Positions 39,924 to 50,123 of a DNA stretch of 64,000 nt are shown here, piece by piece; the stretch's first letter is position 1; each line of letters starts with the position of its first letter. The position numbers and the translations under genes are program-made. Below the pieces are notes generated by a model. That model had not been told where the DNA came from and made no database searches. It saw only the letters and a program-made list of their open reading frames with translations. The stretch is taken from contig CM030938.1 of the NCBI GenBank assembly GCA_018136815.1, positions 1,035,063-1,099,062 of the forward strand, in the 5' to 3' direction. This DNA comes from Isochrysis galbana (lineage: Eukaryota; Haptophyta; Isochrysidales; Isochrysidaceae).

Positions 39924-42080
39924 TCACATGATTTGCTTGCCGACTAGCGTATACCTCGCAACGGCCCGCAGTCTCATCTCCTTGCTCTCCTCTTGACTGA
40001 CGGCAGGGCCTCCATTTCTCTCGACTTGGAGTATCGCGAATCCTAGGACGCTCATCGAGGTCAGCAGCTTCAAACCACAGAAAACTAGCCAAGAAAGAAT
40101 GAGTAGCAACGGGCCCGAGGAGTGTTGTAGCTCGAGCACTGGTAAGACATCGTTCCAAATGACGCGCACGACAAGGCAAAAGAGAGGGAGTGGCACAAAA
40201 CCCATCCGTGAAGAGACAGCCGAGAGTGGCTCCTGTGAGGCCGCGCTGGCAGCAGTGTCCGCACAAAGAATGCGAATGAACTTTGCGTAAACGTCGGGCC
40301 TCAACCTGTTGAACTTCGTGACAAACGCGTGCTTGATCCAATCAACGAGCAGTTCGCAACCGCAAATCATCGCCAACGATTTTGCGAAGTCTTGGAGCCG
40401 ACTGGTGGTGAGCTCTTCCTTTTGAACAAAGACAAATTGCACGAGAACAATTAGCAAGTACATGCAAATTGTGAACCGCTCGACAGAATCAGAGCACGCG
40501 ATTTGAAAGAGGTTCTCAGGCTCGCAGCGCTTGAAGACGGAACTAACGAGGGGGGTGGGGTGGGGGGGAGGATTGCAATCACTGCGTGGTGATGGCGGCC
40601 AGCCTAATTGAGTGAACGCTTACGTCTTCAACTCCGTGAAATTGTTGCTAATGAGCAACGTAAGCAAGACATTCGAATTGGAGTTGATTGCCACAGATAA
40701 TGCGACAACTTGATAGAAGAGGACAAGGGTGTGTGCAGTCAGGTAGCCGTAGGCAACCAGAAGATCCAGCCACATAGCAGAGCGAGAACCAGAGCGAACT
40801 GACGATGCTGATGCAAAGAGAGACTCGAGAATGTCTTGTCCAAACGAGGCACAAAGCTTGTCAAATATTTCGAGCACCGAGAAGACAACGTAGAGCTTCA
40901 TCACGCTTTGGTTGCGAACATTATGATATGCTTGAGACATTTTGATGCCCGGCAGCATCAGCAGAGAACAAGACACCAGAATGATCAACAGGACACGTAG
41001 CCCATCGCGGCTCTGAAACAAGAGATGGCACGGCGAAGGTGATAGGCATCTTCACAGGGTCGATGAGGGCAGCATGCCGCACGGTGGCAGCCGAAATAAT
41101 CGCCAGACGTACATCGTGTCGGAATCGACGGGCACCAATGCACAATAGACCAGGCTCGCCGTCAGTATGCAAGTCAAGCTTCGTACCTGGGCTGGTGAAA
41201 ATGATCTTGTCTTCCTGTCCAGTCTATGAGCCAACGCAAAGAAGACTCTAAGAGGAAGGAACGTGAATTGGTCAATGAACGAGTCGACGCAAGCAAGAAA
41301 GCCAAATACAAGCAGCGGCTCGAGATTGCGCGGCACTTGAAAAAAATTGTAGATTCCCTCTCGACGTCGAACGGCATCTTCGCTTCCCAAAGAATCACGG
41401 GCACGTAATGAGTCCGCTACTTTCCCCCCAAGGACATCCGATCCCATTTGGCCCCCAAGGAACGAAAACAGGCCGCCGCGACCATGCGAGTGGCGTGCAT
41501 CCAGTATTGGCGCGGGGAGCCGCATGTCAGATGGCGCCGATAACGACTGTGGCAAGCTGCTGCTGCCAGTTTTGGGAGTTGCACTTGTTTTGGGGGACAT
41601 GCTTGGAGTCAACTTTGCGAGTGGCCCAAGAGTACTTGGTGAGGACGTCATATCAGATTTTGGTGCAGGAGACGCCGGCGGATGGATGGGTGAGCGTGTC
41701 GATACCTTGCAGCTCGCTGGCTGCGTGACATGACCTTTCGAGGTGCTGCTTGCCTGCGGTGTGTGGTGCCGATTCGTGTTTGGCGAGATGTTGCGAGTAA
41801 CCGAGGCATGCGCACGCTTAAAGCCTGGGGATGTACTGCATGGGCGGCTTAGATGCGGTGAGGCGTCGCAACTCCTGGGAGCCGAAGGGGTGCGCATCTT
41901 GACTGGTGAGGAAGGCTTCGAGTTCGGTGAGTCCTGTGGTGAGATGCGGTCGAACTCTAGCTGTAGGCCAGAGAGGCGGACCGCCGCGGAGGGCATCTTG
42001 ACATCACGCATCGGCTGTGATTGAGCGAGAGCACCCGCCTGCAAGGGATCCTCCTTGCCGCTCGCGTGGCTCTCGGTCAT
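39924..42080 (-). CDS. TAPT1: TAPT1/EMP65-type ER membrane protein, three exons
   Basis: Polytopic ER membrane protein of the TAPT1 (DUF747) family, implicated in ER folding and, in animals, ciliary basal-body function. Exons (minus strand): 42080-41187, 41012-40624, 40542-39924, about 633 residues. The GT-AG introns are 174 and 81 bp and both keep frame. The N-terminal 200 residues are Ser/Pro/Lys-rich and disordered. The family core starts at YNFFQVPRNLEPLLVFGFLA and CVDSFIDQFTFLPLRVFFAL. Splicing joins TRSFSPAQ to SRDGLRVLLIILV; then NQSVMKLYVVFSVLEIFDKL, CASFGQDILESLF, and SNNFTELKT joined to SVFKRCEPENLFQIACSDSV. After that come WIKHAFVTKFNRLRPDVYAK and RMGFVPLPLFCLVVRVIW. The order matches animal and yeast homologues throughout. 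The C-terminal 30 residues are not conserved-looking. Confidence 0.93.
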
Positions 42081-42417
42081 GCTAGCCGTCTAGCGGGGTT
42101 GTGCGGTTGCAGGCGGACGGTGGGAAGAGGAGAAGAGCACCCCCAAGCCAGCTCCACCCCCGCCCACGCCCACGTCCACGCCCACCCGAGACGAAGACGA
42201 GACGAGGTTCCTCTCTGTTTTGGTAGCAATAGAGTAGAATTAGAGTAGAGTACATAAAGTACTCCTAGCTGGAGTAGGAGTATTGCTACTCGTAGACTAT
42301 TGTATTGTACAATCATCTCTCTCTCAGTTCTCCTCTCTCAGCTGTATTCATAGTACTCAAGTGCCACATATTCTTGTATAGAGTGTATAGAGTATAGAGT
42401 GGTCAAACATTGATTTA

Positions 42418-42592
42418 AAAAAATATTCTTGAAGGTGCCCGCTATGCTGCTACTGACTACTGACTCACACCCCTCCGGTATCGCACTCGCCATCGCCTAA
42501 ACCTAAACCCCACACTCTCACTCTCACCCCCGCTCCCGCTCCCGCTACCCCCCCTATGGGCTATGGGGGTGGGCCCGCGTGCACCTAGGCAT
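42418..42592 (-). repeat. LINE-tail repeat
   Basis: AAAAAAATATTCTTGAAGGT at the left end, the same 20 bases as at 52138; a TGCTGCTAC box, a CT-rich body, and GGGCCCGCGTGCACCTA at the right end. Confidence 0.88.
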
Positions 42593-42938
42593 TACACAAC
42601 TAGGTTTCAGAGTTTCAGACCTTTGTCTCCTTCACGCGCCGCGTAACGCCCCGCCGGACACGAGACACGAGGCGACCTTTCACCTTTCGGCGGGTTCCGA
42701 TGGATTCCGCATGGCGAGATTTTTTTGGTGCGCGTCATTCAACTCAGTCACACTGAGAAGATGCTGCAGCACGTAGCCCACGTTCCCGATTTGCTAGAAC
42801 AGAAGTCGCGTTCTGTCGAAAGAGGCCCAGACTCTAGTTTGATATTCTGGTTCTGGCCGAGCCTAACAATGCCCCCTGCAAAGTGAAGTGGCGTGTCGCC
42901 TCGTGATCCTGTACTTTTGTACTTTAATGAGGGGGTCG

Positions 42939-43170
42939 AAATTATACCGTCCACATGGGGGTATAGTTGCCAAAAAACAACCAAACCTGAGGTTGCACCC
43001 TCTTTGCGGCGAGAGATATATAAGGGTAAGGGCTGTCTTGCTTCACTGACGAGAGGACCTTTCCCCCCCGCCCTCCCGGTGCTTTTCCTTGGTGAGTCGC
43101 CCGACGTATGTCGGCTCGCCTCACTGGGTTTTCTCCTCAACGTAACTTGTGGGGAGTTACAATGGAGTTG
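42939..43170 (+). repeat. Modular repeat: shared head plus body type 3
   Basis: Head AATTATACCGTCCACATGGG, AACAACCAAACCTGAGGTTG; body GACGAGAGGACC, GGTGAGTCGCCCGACGTATG, GGGTTTTCTCC and AACTTGTGGGGAGTTACAAT. Confidence 0.9.
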
Positions 43171-43310
43171 TATTCCTGCTCGTCTGAAGGTCTGAAGGCT
43201 GTAGGCATGAATATTTTATTCGTGTCTCTTCCCTTGCTTGGTTCGGGCCTGCCGATGAGATAGATGACAAAGGAGACTTCACAGAAGCTTCCAGACGGCG
43301 CCGGTTTGGG

Positions 43311-44660
43311 GTGTCGCCGACTCACGCCGCGACCATGAGCTGTACCCACATGCTCCCTCTCCTCACGCTCGCATGGCACATGCACAGGCCCGTGCCGCTA
43401 GACTACCGTTCTGCGCTTTCTGCCAACCGTCTCGCTGTTCCGCTTATGGTTTCCCGCTCGTCGGCAGAGCTCGCAAAGAAGATTGATGCTGCGTGCGAAG
43501 CTTCAATCAGCGCAGCTGCCAAGCCACCAAGCCTCAAGGAAGTGGCAACTCGCACGTTCGGCACGCCTGAGGAGCTCGCGCAGCTTGAGCAAGAGCGCAC
43601 CGCCAACTTTGAGGAGGAGGCACGCCGCCAGTCCGACCTGGCGCGCGTGTATGAAGAGCTTGTCGAGTCGGGCGACCTGCAAGCCTTTGGCTCTGTTCAA
43701 CAGTCACCGGTTCCAGGGCGAATCGTGTCACCTGAGGACCAGCTTCGCTTGACCGGTCTGCCGACGACAGCCTTTGCTCCGCGTGGTTCAGGCGGTGGTC
43801 CCCTATTCGCGGGCGCTCTCACTGCCCTGGGTCTGGCAGTCATCTCATCCAATCTTGAGATAGACTTCCGTGCCATTGGCGGTATTGCAGCCCTAGTCCT
43901 GCTTCTGGATAACATCGTCTTCGCCGGTGTCGGGCTCGAAGTGCTTGCTCGCATATTGAGACCCGCCTACCAGCGCACTATTATTGAGCATGAGGCGGGT
44001 CATTTTTTGACTGCCTACTTGCTCGGCTGCCCGATAGAGGCATGCCTCCTTGACCCAATTGCTGCTGCGCGTGATGCTCGCTTCCAAGGAGCAGCCGGCA
44101 CTGTCTTTTTCGACCCGCTACTTGCAGAGGCGATGCGTTCTGGGAAGATGCCCCGGTCATCAGTTGATCGTTACTCCGTAGTTGTCATGGCGGGCATCGC
44201 TGCTGAAGCAGAGTTGAACGGCAAGGCAGAAGGAGGGCGTGCAGACGAGGAAGCGCTCATCCGGTTGCTCGTCTCACTTGACAATGGACGCAGCTGGGAC
44301 CTCGGGCGCGTGCAGAACCAGGCACGTTGGGCGGCCAGTGGAGCAGCTCTCATCTTGCGAGCTCATCGCCCCGCATACGACGCGCTGGTGGAGGCTTTGA
44401 CCGCAGGCAAAAGCGTTGGTGAGTGCATTGTCGCCATTGAGAATGCCATCCGTACCAACCCACCGAAGATGGCGACAGCAGTTCCGTCAACCGAAGGAAT
44501 CGGCAGAGTGGATGATGGAGAGAAGGATATATCGCCTCCGCCTTCGCCGCCGCCTATCTCGCGTGAGGAGGCACTGGCGAAAATGGCGGAGCGAAAAGAG
44601 GAGGTGAGCTCGCGGCTAGAGGAGGTCAAGAAACGGCTGGAAGAGCTTCAATCCAAATAG
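43311..44660 (+). CDS. Plastid-type M41 (FtsH-like) zinc peptidase without AAA domain
   Basis: 449 residues, intronless. The zinc site HEAGH is at residues 227-231 (RTIIEHEAGHFLTAYLLGCP), preceded by two hydrophobic segments (GGGPLFAGALTALGLAVISS; AIGGIAALVLLLDNIVFAGV), and followed by DRYSVVVMAGIAAEAELNGK, which corresponds to the region that carries the third zinc ligand in FtsH. There is no AAA ATPase domain. This layout is that of the chloroplast VIR3-like proteins of plants (At1g56180 class), needed for thylakoid and plastid development. The N-terminus (MSCTHMLPLLTLAWHMHRP from the second Met at 43335) looks like a signal peptide followed by a transit-like stretch, as expected for a plastid inside the ER. 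The C-terminus is a Glu/Lys coiled coil. Activity as a peptidase is plausible but not proven by sequence. Confidence 0.82.
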   Translation: MSPTHAATMSCTHMLPLLTLAWHMHRPVPLDYRSALSANRLAVPLMVSRSSAELAKKIDAACEASISAAAKPPSLKEVATRTFGTPEELAQLEQERTANFEEEARRQSDLARVYEELVESGDLQAFGSVQQSPVPGRIVSPEDQLRLTGLPTTAFAPRGSGGGPLFAGALTALGLAVISSNLEIDFRAIGGIAALVLLLDNIVFAGVGLEVLARILRPAYQRTIIEHEAGHFLTAYLLGCPIEACLLDPIAAARDARFQGAAGTVFFDPLLAEAMRSGKMPRSSVDRYSVVVMAGIAAEAELNGKAEGGRADEEALIRLLVSLDNGRSWDLGRVQNQARWAASGAALILRAHRPAYDALVEALTAGKSVGECIVAIENAIRTNPPKMATAVPSTEGIGRVDDGEKDISPPPSPPPISREEALAKMAERKEEVSSRLEEVKKRLEELQSK

Positions 44661-44883
44661 GCACATGCGCCTAAATACACGTGAGAATTGAAAACCAACA
44701 GTTGTTCAGTAGCTGTGTCGGAGAGGTTATTGGTGGTTGGCCCGGGGTTCTCTCTGTGACCCGATTGTACGCGACAGCTTCTTACGTGAGGGAAGGTGGC
44801 CCGAGGGAAGCTGGCCCGAGGCGTGTGGGTAAAGCACCACGACCCTTGAATCCTTGACGTCGAGATGCTACCATGTCCATGTC
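44661..44883. other. 3' flank of the M41 gene
   Basis: No gene; contains a short GGAAGGTGGCCCGAGG / GGAAGCTGGCCCGAGG near-tandem repeat at 44792-44820. Confidence 0.4.
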
Positions 44884-45075
44884 TACAAAAAAATCCTGAA
44901 GATGCCGGCCACTAGCTACTAGGAGAGCATCACTCACACAAACAACACCGACATCGCCCTCGCCCCCTAATTACCTCGCCATTCCGCGTCCCCCTCCATC
45001 CCTCATTCCCATTCCTTTTTTCTATTTTTCGCGCGGTTTCGGGGGATTCCGGGGGGCTGAGGCGCCGGAAGGAGG
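44884..45075 (-). repeat. LINE-tail repeat
   Basis: AAAAAAATCCTGAAGATGCC, GACATCGCCCTCGCCCCC, a CT-rich body, and GCGCGGTTTCGGGGGATTCC; then GGAGGTGCAACTTGAGGTTC, the head motif of the modular repeats in reverse. Confidence 0.82.
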
Positions 45076-45355
45076 TGCAACTTGAGGTTCGCTTTCTTTT
45101 TTTATGTTTATGCTCTCCCCCTCTATATTGGTATGTACCCAACTATGCCCCTCAACTTTGCCAGTCGGAGGGGAAGCGGCCACCTGCCATTTTGCCACCG
45201 AATACCCCATACCCCATGGAGTTAGAGAGCTACGAAACCGTGAACGTGAACACTTAAGAAGTGAAGTTGAAGTAGGGGAGGGGGAAGATGGCGAGGGAGG
45301 GGGGGGGGGCGTTAAAATGCAACCGTGAACGTGAACACTTAAGTAGGGAAGGGGA

Positions 45356-45495
45356 ACTAAGTTTATACTTGGTCATCCCATGGGGGGGCACGAGACCCCC
45401 CTCTTTCCACTCCTCCCCCCCTGTAGGGGAAGAGGGAAGCGGGAGGAACCACCCATCCTCTTGGCATGCCCCCTATGGCTTGGCATGAGCATAAC
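45356..45495 (+). repeat. Dispersed repeat with AACTAAGTTTATACTTGG head
   Basis: Parallel to 35263-35357; continues with TTGGCATGCCCCCTATGGCT, related to 95-115. Confidence 0.88.
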
Positions 45496-45562
45496 TATCT
45501 TTAAAAAGATAGGGTCATGGAGCGCGCGTCGCTCCCCTCCCCCCCTGCCGTCACCGCCCTAG
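45496..45562 (+). mobile_element. 5' end fragment of the LINE
   Basis: ACTATC, a short hairpin spacer, GATAGGGTCATGGAGCGCGC and CGCTCCCCTCC match the LINE 5' end at 47515-47575. It is cut after about 65 bp. Confidence 0.85.
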
Positions 45563-46205
45563 TTAGTAGTTAGTGTGATGGATAGTAAGGGATTGTTAGA
45601 CTGACGCGGATCCGAGGTTACCACTACCTCAGATGGGAACGGAGGGGACGGAAGGAAGGGAAGCGGCGAGAGGCACGGCGGAGGTAGGGGACGGGCTCAT
45701 GACGGGCTCACCCGCCTCCAGAGGAGGCAAGGCGGAGGCGGGCTTGGGAGAGGCAGAGCGAGGCGATGGAGCGGACATAGCGAGGACGAGAGCGGGGCGA
45801 GGGTGAGTTCGAGGGTTGTTGAGAGAGCTGTGTTGTAGGTTGTAGAGTGAGTGTTGTTGACGAGGAGCGAGAGCGAGAACGGGACGAAAGCGAGAACGGA
45901 CGAGCGAGAGCGAACGACGGGAACGAGAGAACGACTACCAACCACGAGCTGTCACGCTCACTCCACACTAACACACTAACCCACTATCCCCTCACATTCA
46001 CGTATCCTTCCCCACCCAAATGGGGAAACACGGGGAATGGAAAAACAAGGAAGAGAAGCCCGAGAGGAGAGCGATGATGCGACGGGAGAGGAGCGACGAT
46101 ACGACGGGAGAGCCGATGCGATCGACAGTTACAAGGGACGTGCGCAAAGCCCTTGATAAAACGGCGGTAATAAGAGCAGAGGCCGAGGAAATAAGAGCGG
46201 ACTTT

Positions 46206-46208
<3 letters not shown>
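45563..46208 (-). pseudogene. LTR-retroelement debris with a reverse-transcriptase scrap
   Basis: 45570-45990 resembles LTR/UTR sequence (GGATTGTTAGAC, compare 57282-57292; and parallel to 35886-36150). On the minus strand at 46115-46208 the translation reads FLGLCSYYRRFIKGFAHV, the thumb region of a Ty3 reverse transcriptase; the intact element at 61215-61250 has FLGLCSYYRRFIRQFAAKAA. The rest of pol is missing. Confidence 0.75.
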
Positions 46209-47020
<812 letters not shown>

Positions 47021-47335
47021 CAAACGCGGTTTAAAATGTGAAATGTGAAGGTGAAGCCTTTGATGACGTGGCCAGTGAGTTTCATTGTACTCCGGAACCT
47101 AATAATGATCCTGGCCTGAAGAGGATGACGACGTGGTTGCCACTTCCACATTCATAATGTACTAGTAACCCTCATGGAGTCGTTCTGTGGTCTGTGGTCT
47201 GTGGTGGGGCGGTCAGCTAAACTCGGGATTCAGAACAAGGAAGCCGAAGACGGTCTTCAAGACCGAAGACGGGAGTGTTAGAATATTATATTGTTATGTT
47301 CACCATCATTCGCCTTTCGATTATTATTGTAAACG

Positions 47336-47395
47336 GACTATGGACATATGATGGCTCAACTTGAGTCTGTCCCATATTCGACGGAACGTGACCTT
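47336..47395 (+). repeat. Dispersed motif with GACGGAACGTGACC core
   Basis: GGACATATGATGGCTCAACT, spacer, then TTCGACGGAACGTGACCTTG; see 5191-5250. Confidence 0.8.
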
Positions 47396-47514
47396 GGGCC
47401 CCAACCTCGCCGACCTTGGGCCCCAACCTCGCCTACCTTCTGCCTCTCCCTCGCCGGTTCCCCGCGCCTGCTGTGCCCACACCAGAGTCAGAGCTCTTGT
47501 ATGCTTGGCGATCA

Positions 47515-49818
47515 ACTATCAGTAAACTGATAGGGTCATGGAGCGCGCGCCGCTCCCCTCCTCCCCTGCCGCCACCCCCGCCGCGCCGGCCGAACGGGCC
47601 GCGACCACGGCCGCGCCACAGAAGCGCGCGCGAGGACCACCCAAGCCTGAACAGGTGAGCACGAGCCACGGCCCGTGCCGCCTCCCGCAAGCCCCACACC
47701 ACCAGGGCCAGCATGGCCACCATGGCCACACAGACAAGCCACCCCCTCCAGCCGCCAGCAACCAGCCCCAAAGTGGGTCTGGGAGCCGACAGCACTCCTC
47801 CCATAGGGAAAGCCCTCGGGCTGGGCCCCTACAAAGTCGCGGCTCAGGCCTCGTGCGCAAGCACGAGACCCTGACCCGACAAGACAACCCCTTACACCCC
47901 AGTGTGGGCCTGAGCTCTGTAAGCATCACTGTATGCACTGAGCACAGGCCCAAGGGCCGTACATCCAGCGCGGCCTACAAGCCCGTCACGAATGGGCCAC
48001 CCGGCCTCACCCCCACCCTCTCCAAGCGAGAAGGAACCAGCAGGTCGAGGGTGCACCCCTTGACAGGAACTGCTCAACACTCAACAGCCCCAGGGGACAA
48101 CAACAAGATACAACACACAGCCCTCATGGGCGCACGCGCGCATACGAAAACGACACGACAGCGCTGCAACGCAGCACGCCACAGTCATCCCAATCACCCT
48201 TGCAGCACTAACCAACCCTTCCACAACACCGCACAGGTCGCACTCAACATGGAGGACTCCCAAGAAATGGAGCCCCCTGAATTCGAGATCATGTCGAAAA
48301 TCGTTATCGTGTTCGAAGCCACGGACAAGGAAGCCAAAGTCAAGGACGAAGTAGTCTTCGGCGCCATTGTAGCACACCTCAATAGGCTCGAAGGCGTCGA
48401 CCTCGAACCGGAATTCATCTCCAAGAGCGCCTCCGGCCCATGGGAAATTCTCGTCACAGCGGACTGCGCCAACCAATTCCGCGCCACATTCAAAAACGTC
48501 ACAAGCTTCCAGATGATCGGCATCCCGGCCCCCATCAACATCAAGTACAAGACCTTAAACGACAAGGCGCTCGAGTTGCCCCAGGCGTCCTCACGGTCCC
48601 TAGCGACCGCATTCCAAGACGTCTCGGCGCACCTAGTAGTACGCAATTACAAATTCGAAATGAAGGACCACATCACCATCAACTCACTGTCGAAAGCGGT
48701 CGAGAATCAGGGCTTCATGCCACTCGACAAAACACAAGTTAGCCACATAACCGCCGCGCTCCAAAGGCTAGGACCCAAACCACGCCAACAAAACGGCCCC
48801 GCCAGATGGGGCGAAAAACTACCGGTCGACTCGGACACATGGAAACACTTGGCCCGGATCTACGCGTCCCCGCTAATCACTCCAAGAGACCTATACATGC
48901 ACTACAAACACATAACACACCGTAGAATAGGCACATACAACCGTTTCCCGGGACGGGACCCCACCTGCCGCCTCTGTGCGCAAGATGATGAATCGTCCGT
49001 CCATATAGGGACGTGCCCAGCGCTAGATAGCGTGTTCGACACGATACACTACCTCACGGACGTTTCGCCGGCCGACAGCCCCGGGACCAAAACGACAGCA
49101 GAGAAAGCCGCAGAAAGACTCTTCCTACTACCGAATTTTTCACCGTTACCCGCTAGGGAGACCCTGTACCTATTGGCTTGGAGATACATACTCACCGACT
49201 TCTATCGAATACACTACGACAACGTCAAATCAACAGCGATCACGTCGTTAGAAGGATGCTCGAGAGATACACCACGTTGTGCAAAGCGGCGCTCTACGGA
49301 AACAACACAGACGCTTCGAGAAGAGCCAAAGCAGATATGGGCCGCCAGCCCAAGAAACGCATAGATGTCAACGAATTCCGTCCAATTTTTGAAACAAACG
49401 ACGACAACGATTTAGTTCCAAGTAGTAAACTCGTAGCGGTACTAGAGCGCCTCAACAGGAAACACATAATACACCAGCAAAACAACAACGGACCCAGCGA
49501 CCAGGGATAACAATAGGCGATATGCCTCCGCGGGAGGAACCCGATGGGGAAGGCCGAAAGGCCCGGCCCCCACACTGGGATGAGATAGACCCGAGACAGA
49601 CGAATACAAATGCAAGAAGCCTGCCCCTCCCCTCCCCCAAGCGCTAGGCCCAAAGTAGTGTACATGGGCCGACCCCCCAAAACCGAAGAAAAAGGAACGA
49701 GGGGGGGAGCGGGCGGGGGTGCAGTGGTAGAGGTATAGGCGATGGCGACGGTAGCGGGAGCGCGGGAGAGAGCGCGTCACTAGTAGCTTAGCGGGCATCT
49801 TCAAGAATGTTTTTTTTT
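47515..49818 (+). mobile_element. Internally deleted LINE-type retrotransposon with 16-18 bp target duplication
   Basis: The insertion is flanked by TTGTATGCTTGGCGATCA at 47497-47514 and again at 49817-49834 (the first two T may belong to the tail, leaving a sure 16 bp). The 5' end is ACTATCAGTAAACTGATAGG, which can form a small hairpin; the 3' end is CATCTTCAAGAATGTTTTTT plus more T. It contains a first-ORF-like domain fused directly to the zinc-finger tail of a second ORF, with no endonuclease or reverse-transcriptase motif between, so it could move only with help from a complete relative. The 3' tail from about 49640 is the source of the LINE-tail repeats. Confidence 0.9.
47538..49510 (+). 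pseudogene. Fused LINE ORF1-like / ORF2 C-terminal reading frame, frameshifted near its end
   Basis: The frame 47538-49364 (608 codons) begins with low-complexity Pro/Ala/His sequence. From a possible start at 48249 (MEDSQEMEPPEFEIM) there is a compact domain with KIVIVFEATDKEAKVKDEVV, GAIVAHLNRLEGVDLEPEFI, ILVTADCANQFRATFKN and PAPINIKYKTL, resembling an RNA-binding first ORF. After residue 410 come WKHLARIYASPLITPRDLYM and a zinc motif C-x2-C-x8-H-x3-C (TCRLCAQDDESSVHIGTCPA), typical of the C-terminus of LINE second ORFs. Near 49240 a shift by one base moves the reading to the frame ending at 49510 (VVRRMLERYTTLCKAALYGN, FRPIFETNDDNDLVPSSKLV). A fragment of a second copy is at 35050-35262. 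Confidence 0.75.
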
Positions 49819-49839
49819 GTATGCTTGGCGATCAGGGGG

Positions 49840-50123
49840 GGAGGGAGAGTTTGAGCAATGGCTTTCCTAACACTAGTTAGCCCTTGAAGCGCCCCAGGCT
49901 CCACAGACACCCCGACGTACAGCGCGCACACGTATAACGTGAGCAAGGGCGGCGAGCAGCAGACGGAGTCGTTCATTATGTGACAAGAAAAACACGAATG
50001 AACGGCCATCGCGAACGAGAGAATGAGAGAAGTGCGCGCCCGCCCGAGCCGAAAAGAGATTTGAAGTGCCGTCCAGCCTTGGGTGGCAGGTATCGACGTG
50101 ACTGGCGCTTCTAGAAGGGGGCA
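49840..50123. promoter_or_regulatory. Upstream region of the ELMO gene
   Basis: Target site of the LINE and leader of the ELMO gene; nothing specific recognised. Confidence 0.3.

Larger units (their letters stand above)
42081..43310. other. Repeat-filled interval between TAPT1 and the M41 gene
   Basis: Divergent intergenic DNA with TAGAGTA-type short repeats near 42230-42290, two repeat copies listed separately, and an inverted GACAGAACGCGACTT motif at 42796-42822. The last 130 bp are the probable promoter and leader of the M41 gene. No gene. Confidence 0.45.
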
